Below are positions 57,942 to 64,000 of a stretch of DNA of 64,000 nucleotides, piece by piece (positions within the stretch are counted from its first letter, which is position 1; each line of letters starts with the position of its first letter). Both the position numbers and the translations under genes were made by a program. This DNA comes from Allolobophora icterica. Lineage: Eukaryota; Annelida; Clitellata; Crassiclitellata; Lumbricidae. The notes beneath the pieces are model-generated. The model saw nothing but the letters and a program-made list of their open reading frames with translations. It did not search any database and was not told the origin of the DNA. The stretch covers positions 52,616,949 to 52,680,948 of the forward strand of contig OY744613.1 in assembly GCA_963556255.1 (NCBI GenBank), in the 5' to 3' direction.

Positions 57942-58189
57942 TAAAAGTATCTAAAACTCTTTCTATGCTTAAGGTATTTGTGCGGTTGGATGTATAGCAA
58001 TATTTCTTAAGACAGAGTTGCTGCAACATGTATATAACACTCACAGAAAAGTTTTCATTTGATAGCAGAGAAACTGTGTAGAAAATCATCTTAGAGATTA
58101 TTGTGCAAATTTCTGTTTCTATTCCAAACAGAGTTCACATAAGCACTAAAGTCCGCAACTGTACATCTAACATACATAAGTGAAGAAAA

Positions 58190-58555
58190 ATGCTTCAGAC
58201 TCAATCATCAGAAAGTCAATATGCCATGAATGAAGAGCAAAGTTCATCTCAGTCATATCCAAGAGAGGAATACCATAGAGACCACGAAGAGCCCGTGTTA
58301 GAAATATGTACAAATAAAAATCCAAACAAGTGCAAAGTAGTTGGGACAGTTTTTCATAAAAGTTCTCAATTTTAAATAGCACACAGGAATACATAGTGTT
58401 TCTGAATTCTGTCTATCCTATTTAAACCATTTCGATGTGTAGTGACAAATGTTTGAAATAGAAAAAGAAGTTTTGAAACAGTGTTATCAGTTTTGTTATT
58501 CTCTGGACAGTGCTAAGTATTCCATGTCACCAGCTGAGTGTCTGCTGCAGGCTTA
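58190..58555 (+). pseudogene. Zinc-finger gene stub (N- and C-terminal ends only)
   Basis: The frame at 58226 reads MNEEQSSSQSYPREEYHRDH and a first degraded finger (NKCKVVGTVFHKSSQF) before a stop at 58374. About 70 bp later the C-terminal family motif appears as MFEIEKEVLKQCYQFCYS. All fingers between are missing, so this is an internally deleted copy of the gene at 56559. Its value is that it supports the start codon there. Confidence 0.65.
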
Positions 58556-60286
58556 AACCGGACAGACCTTGCACGTCGCTGACAGGATGAAGTCAGGTTC
58601 AATGACCAAGGGCATTTCGTTGAGCGAAATTCAAGACAAATTACATGTAGATGTGCAATGTGCAATCAGTGGTGGCGCTACACAAGGACGAGCCAGGACA
58701 AATGTCCTGGTAAAAAACCTTCGCCTGGAACGTCGCCTGCCAGAGTTTTTGCCCTGCCCAGAATTTGTTCGGGGTATACCCTCTGCACTGGTTACTTGTA
58801 TGACTGCCCTGGCCATGCCTTGGTTACAAGAAATGACTGTGCAATTTGAAAGTATACAAGAAATGTGAAATGGCCTACATCTTGATTGTTTCACTGGTTT
58901 TCATACACAAAAATTACCTAAATAAACACTTTACGATATAACAGTGTTGACTTTTGCTAGCTATTAGCCATTTTGACCAGCATTTACACAGTTGCATTTG
59001 GACAGATGTGTTAACTGCTAGTTTTGACATTTCTATATGTTACTGTTCATCTGCTTTTATGTTACTTTTCATTGAAATGGTCCAGTTTTTTTTATTGAAT
59101 AGCATGTCACTGCAGTAGTGTCAGTCATATTTCTGTCCTTTCATTTATAAAAACACATGAACGATACACCGTCCATCTTTAGGGACAAGAATTTCCATGC
59201 ATAGCCTATATTTCTATTCCTAGATATCCGCAATTTCTGTGTGATTAAACTCTCATCTGGTATGTAGGCCCCTACTACTAGCCTACTATTTTATAAAAGA
59301 CTCATGCCTGTGATACTGTCTGAACTACTAAACAATAGAAGCTAATTAATACACAATAGTAAGATGCATTCATGTTGTACATCGATCATTTTCGAAAATT
59401 CATAATGTTGGGATTTGTGATTTATATTAATATTACGGGATGACTTTTTGTTCTGTCACCCCATGGTTAACTGGGCTTCAGGATGGGATGTAAGCACCAC
59501 ATGCATTATCTGGGTCACTGGGTGTAAATAGGGGTGACATACGGTGAGTGACACAAACACACACACACAAATACAAACACACCGGGAGTCATATTCCCAA
59601 ATCCCAACACGTAGAGCAGTTCATAAATACTTGGGGCGCAGCGTTAGGGTCAGTGTAGCCTATGCATTTTATGCGATTAAAAAGCTATACCTAAGACACC
59701 CATCATCACAGCGGCGATTTCACAGCCAACGTAAATCCAAATTCGTTTGATATACAAACGAATTTCGCAATACGAAGTGTAATTTAATTCTACGGACGAC
59801 TGGAATTCGTTGGAGAACCGCATGTACGACTTTGCCCAATTCAATCGGTAGAGGACAGGACACTTCGTATCCGTTCCAACCTCCAGTTAATGTCTACAAA
59901 TGTAATTTCAATCTACGCCATTTAAAGGAACTCGAGATAAACAGATCTGCGAATTTCTCTGGTTAGCTGGTATAATTAGCCTTGCCTTAAATCGTCCCTC
60001 TCAAATTAATATACTTTGTTCGATTTATTCTTTTGTTTAATTTGCATTTATTATAGATCTTCCGCAAAGTCCCCGTACTCTTGTACAGATTGTTATGCGT
60101 ACGAAATATCCGTGATATTAGACTTCTGTCTAGATGTAAACTGACATAATGGCGTGTCTTGATTAGTGAACATAATTTAAAAGACGTCATGAAGAGCAAT
60201 TTGAAAAGGATTAGGATTTTGGGTGACGATTTAAATCTAATCAGCCTTTGACTGATGCCTTCGGCATTATGAAATTGGAAGAGATA
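58556..60286. other. Non-coding stretch and duplicated upstream region
   Basis: A 99-codon frame at 58569-58868, followed by AATAAA near 58920, has no recognisable family; it might be retroposed. 59535-59580 is ACAC-rich. 59630-59960 is the relative of 55010-55345. Nothing else recognised. Confidence 0.4.
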
Positions 60287-60519
60287 TGGGGCGTGGTGGT
60301 TCAGTGGTAAGTTCGGCGCCTTGTGACCGGAGGGTTGCAGGTTCGAATCCCACTCTAGCCGCTGCGTACGGACCTTGGGCAAGTCCTTCACTCGCAATTG
60401 CTCGTGGCGCTTCGGCGTGAAAATTCCGGCACAGTATCAATGCTGTAGTCGGGAGCGCCTCTGAGTAGTAGTTGACTTCGAGAGGCGCTATAGAAATATC
60501 CGGAATAAATAAATAAATT
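60287..60519 (+). mobile_element. tRNA-derived SINE
   Basis: A box (GTGGTTCAGTGGTAAG, about 60295) and B box (GGTTCGAATCCC, about 60351) of an RNA polymerase III promoter are followed by a body with CTTGGGCAAGTCCTTCACTC. The 3' part GAGAGGCGCTATAGAAATAT ends in (AAAT)n. The 3' part resembles the LINE 3' ends at 29.9 and 42.0 kb. The arms of the tRNA-like part do not pair well, so it is not a functional tRNA gene. Confidence 0.85.
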
Positions 60520-61321
60520 AGCTTATAATTTTATTGACATAATAACCAAATCATTATCATTATCATAACTTTAATGCTAGTTTGTAACTTCAATGCTTTA
60601 AGTAACGGCGCATCAAAAATATTGTCGCGTTGAGGTCAATAACCAGAAAATCAGTCCAGTGAAACTGTGAGACAGCTTATGAAAGTTATGATGGATATAG
60701 CAAGACTTAGAGTAAATTACTTAAGAGACTGTGCAGAATGAACAGATGGAGGAAGATAGTTTGCAAAATTTGGACCCGGGAACCGAAGCTGATCCACATG
60801 GAACTGTTCTGAGTTTTGGCGTATTCAGAAAAGTCAGTGTGATGACCTTTTTGAGCAATGACTGAAGAATGGGAAAGAATTGTATGTGGGGAATTTGGAA
60901 ACATAAGCAATGTCTTTAGAATTAACATCTCTGAATTATTTTATATTAAATCTAGAAAATTAGCTTAATGATTACTACAGTAATTTTATATGCATTGATT
61001 AAAGAATTTTTCATGTTGTTTTATCAGCAACAGTTTCTAGTGGAAGAAATTAAATTCATCTCTTAAAGTAATTTGAAGAATCACAGTCAGATAATTTAAC
61101 AGCAAAATCACATAATTATACTGGAAAATTTTTCATTATAACGTGTAAGACGTTTAATACAAGACATCACGCTGCACAAAGCTAGCTTGTTAATTAACAA
61201 GAAAGTCAAACTGCCCATCATGAATGGAGACCAAGATTTTCCAAGTTGGAACGAACAGAGGATTGTTAAAGAGACAAGTGGAAATGCCATGTTGGAAAAC
61301 ATGCAGTTGAAAACCATTAAA
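60520..61321. other. Upstream region of the last zinc-finger locus
   Basis: AT-rich; a coding-like stretch at about 61215-61320 (MNGDQDF...LKTIKL style) may be the leader of the zinc-finger protein in a shifted frame. No other feature. Confidence 0.4.
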
Positions 61322-63171
61322 TTGTGATTTACGTGGAAAGACATTTGCAGTACATTCTAAACTAAGCTACCACATGAGAACCCACACTGGAGATAAACCA
61401 TACAACACATCAGTGAGTTGTGTGGAAAAGTATATTCACTAAAAAGTCATCTAAAAGACCACATAAGAACCCACAATGGAGAAAGACCATACCGGTGTGT
61501 ATTGTTCGAAAAAGCATTTGCAAGAAGTGATTAACTAAATGTATCACACACGAACTCGCACTGGAGAGAAACTGCGCAAATGTGAGTTATGTGACAGAGC
61601 ACATAAAAATTCTCCTGATCTAGGGACACATAAACGAACACATCAGCGAAGGCATACAGCAGAAAAGCCATACATATGCCAGTTCTGTGAAAAAGCATTT
61701 GCACAATCTGGAGATTTAAAGCAGCACATGAGAAGCCATAGTCAAGAAAACACAAACAAGAATAATAAACTGTACAAATGCGAACTATGTGGAAACGCAT
61801 TTGCATTTCGGAGTAGCTTAATTATCCATACAAGAAAACACACTGAAGAGAAGCCTTACAATTGTCAAGTATGTCAGAAATCGTTTTCATGTAGTAGTAA
61901 ATTGAGTTTGCATGAGAGGATCCACACTGGAGAAAGACCATACAAGTGTGAACTATGCGGAAAAGTGTATTCTCGCATTGATCAACTAAATTCCCACATA
62001 AGAGCCCACACTGGAGAAAGACCCTATCAGTGTGCATTGTGTGGAAAAGCATATTCAAGAAGACATCATCTAAATGACCACATAAGAAACCACACTGGAG
62101 AAAAACCATACATGTGTGAAATATTATGTGCAAAAACATTTACAAGAAATGATAAACTAAAATGCCACACAAGGACCCATACTGGAGAGCAGTCACACAA
62201 ATGGCAGGTGTATGACAGAGCATTTGGAACACAATACGATCTAGAAAGTGGTGCACAACGTCCGGCCCGCGGGCCAAATCTGGCCCCCGACGAGTCATCA
62301 AGTGGCCCGCGATGTCCAACAGGAAAAGCGACTATTTATGAGCCAGCACTAACATTAAGTCTACAGTGACTTGCGCACTGTGGTCATTGGAAAACCATCA
62401 GTATTATAGTCATATAGAAATACCACGAGTCCCCTTTATACCTTTTTATACTTACTTTTATACTTGTTTTAGTGCACACACCATCTTCGTAGGCCAAAAT
62501 TTTGAGAATCGTTCATCCTAACTAAGCGGAGTCATCACTTGTTTGGCCCCCCAAGGGTTCAAAGAAATTGTTTAGTGGCCCCTGGGCAAAAAAGGTTGTG
62601 CACCACTGATCTAGACAGACATAAGCCATTGCAAACAATAGAAATGTCATACGAATTTCAGTCTTATCAGAAGGCAGTAGGCCTAGAACAGCCTCAAAGC
62701 TTTAATAACCACATGAGAATTCACTCTATAGAGAAATCTTACAAGTGTGAAATATTCAACAAGGCTTTTGCATTACAGAGTTACCTGCAATTGCATTCAA
62801 AAATCCATGACATGGAAGAACCATACAAATGTGAACTATACAAGAAACCCTTTGAAAAGGTTGATAATTTCATCAATCACATTAGAACCCACATAGGAGA
62901 AAAGCAAAACTTGGAAGTTCTTGTAGATAAGAGATCATCTGTGGTAGATATTCAGCCTTTTGTAGTGAAACCACATGGATGCGGAATCTGTGATGAAATG
63001 TTTGAAATTGAAAAGGAGTTTATGGATCACTGTTTCCATGTGTGTTATTCTCGAATGATGACCTTGTTGGGCTGTTTCAATACAAGGAATCGATTTACTT
63101 GTTTGATAATAAAACCGTCTTTCATCTTTAAAAGTTATTGTCTGCCAGTTTCTTTCCAACACTGCAGATAA
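61322..63171 (+). pseudogene. C2H2 zinc-finger gene split by an hAT MITE, with 5' frame breaks
   Basis: Fingers begin near 61322 (LRGKTFAVHSKLSYHMRTH) but stops and shifts occur up to about 61535. From 61539 one frame reads fingers including [76 protein letters not shown] and YQCALCGKAYSRRHHLNDH. One finger has an extra residue between its cysteines (MCEILCAKTF) and one has lost both (HKWQVYDRAFGTQYDL). The MITE at 62246-62607 cuts that last finger after YDL. Beyond it the same frame continues DRHKPLQ, three poor fingers, and the family C-terminal motif GCGICDEMFEIEKEFMDHC. The end at 63171 extends past the family's usual end. Confidence 0.8.
62246..62607. mobile_element. hAT-type MITE, 362 bp
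   Basis: The duplication GATCTAGA (62238-62245 and 62608-62615) flanks AGTGGTGCACAAC / GTTGTGCACCACT ends. GGCCCGCGGGCCAAATCTGG and GTGGCCCCTGGGC lie inside. The element adds a false C-terminus to the zinc-finger frame (stop at 62367). Confidence 0.85.
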
Positions 63172-63843
63172 TTCTACAGAGGTTTAAGTGATTCCAGTTT
63201 TAGATTTATTTCATAGTTTTGTTGTACATATCATGTAGAATTTGCTTCACTTAAATAAGACTGTTTCTTTCAGTACCTAGTATATAACAGTTTATTGTAC
63301 TTGTGAAGATGACACTTTAAGTCACAGGGTGACAAGAACAGCAGAAGCGGAGATAGGTAATATTACAGAAGTCTTGTCAACTATTACTCACTATACATAG
63401 GTTTCTTTAGTGGTACATAATATTGATGAGAGTGCTAATTCAAATAAAAAGTGCAATAACATGAAACAGTATAATGACGATAATGATAACAATGGAGGAA
63501 ACAAAGCATTTGATAACCTTAGTATCGCTACAGTATATATTTATGTATGTACATGTAACTTTGAATTCCCTCATTTGAAATAATGACCTAGGCAACAAAC
63601 ATTGATCATATGTCACGTTACTTGTTACCAATTCAAGCCCCCATAATTGTTCATAAATGTGAAGATAATGATAGAGACCAATCAATTGAAGTATTTAAAT
63701 ATATAATCACGTCAATGCATAAACATTATCAGTTCAGTCAAGCCACTATGACTATGTTAATAGTAAAGATTTCAATCTAGGGGCGCCGGCGGTAAAATCG
63801 TATTTTAGCATATTAAATTCCTGTAGTAATAAATAGTGTATTG
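63172..63843. other. Non-coding stretch, nothing recognised
   Basis: AT-rich unique sequence downstream of the zinc-finger locus; includes GATAATGATAAC-type simple sequence near 63478. Confidence 0.4.
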
Positions 63844-63905
63844 AATTAACTAGAAGTTGGATGAGCGATAAAAAAATAGCTCAAACTAGAAGCTGGATTC
63901 TGTAT
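63844..63905. repeat. Solo remnant of the 36-bp foldback repeat (1.7 units)
   Basis: AACTAGAAGTTGGATGAGCG, then a second AACTAGAAGCTGGATT 36 bp later, match the right-arm units of the element at 1601-6230. No terminal domain is present. Confidence 0.6.
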
Positions 63906-64000
63906 GATGTGGTCATTGACAGTATGCTCACCTTTTCTGAACACATTGCTAATCTTACCCGTTCTTCTTACTTTCACCTGAGACGGCTTAGAGCAATCCG
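63906..64000 (+). pseudogene. LINE reverse-transcriptase fragment, runs off the window
   Basis: The plus strand reads VVIDSMLTFSEHIANLTRSS then YFHLRRLRAIR, the conserved region behind the reverse-transcriptase palm in CR1/L2-type LINEs. It begins directly at the 36-bp repeat remnant, which suggests the same kind of junction as at 1600. Confidence 0.65.

Noticed and set aside
60287..60365. Functional tRNA gene
   Set aside because: A and B boxes are present, but acceptor and anticodon stems do not pair and a SINE body with tail follows.

Overview
This window is animal nuclear DNA. It holds spliced genes, tandem C2H2 zinc-finger genes and a dense mix of metazoan transposons: LINEs, a tRNA-derived SINE, a Polinton/Maverick remnant, hAT-, piggyBac- and mariner-type DNA elements, a Helitron-like end, and a tyrosine-recombinase gene. 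A large foldback element has an outer domain of 15-bp repeats and an 8-bp target duplication, which recalls the TU elements described from sea urchin. With the very frequent taggcctac-type words, a marine deuterostome, perhaps an echinoderm, is my best guess. The species is inference.

Layout. 1-7.4 kb: one minus-strand CR1/L2-type LINE is split between its endonuclease and reverse-transcriptase domains by a 4.63-kb foldback element. 7.4-14 kb: Polinton remnants (protease, broken DNA polymerase B, a second dead protease), a LINE 3' end, a 134-bp tandem repeat, and an hAT element inside an unidentified reading frame. 15.3-17.5 kb: a MITE, a 27-bp minisatellite and an unidentified 262-codon gene. 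17.5-23.4 kb: mostly non-coding, with simple repeats. 23.4-29.3 kb: a multi-exon tyrosine-recombinase gene with long coding minisatellites, a frameshift and a stop. 29.3-39.5 kb: tandem repeats, MITEs, a second hAT copy in another reading frame, and a TTAA-type MITE. 39.6-45.3 kb: a three-exon Ly6/uPAR (three-finger) secreted-protein gene whose introns hold a mariner remnant and a decayed LINE. 45.7-50.3 kb: a LINE C-terminus split by a TTAA MITE, then a nearly full-length RTE-type LINE with one premature stop. 50.5-63.2 kb: four related C2H2 zinc-finger loci. One is intact; one is broken by frameshifts and a small foldback element; one is a stub; one is split by an hAT MITE. The right edge holds a scrap of the 36-bp foldback repeat beside another LINE fragment.

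The main theme is insertion into reading frames. At five places, removing a DNA element plus one copy of its 8-bp target duplication rejoins an open frame: LINE at 1.6/6.2 kb, unknown ORF at 12.6/13.7 kb, zinc-finger-like ORF at 35.1/36.0 kb, zinc-finger genes at 51.1/51.8 and 62.2/62.6 kb. Likely functional host genes are few: the Ly6-like gene, the intact zinc-finger gene, the 262-codon gene, and possibly the recombinase gene.
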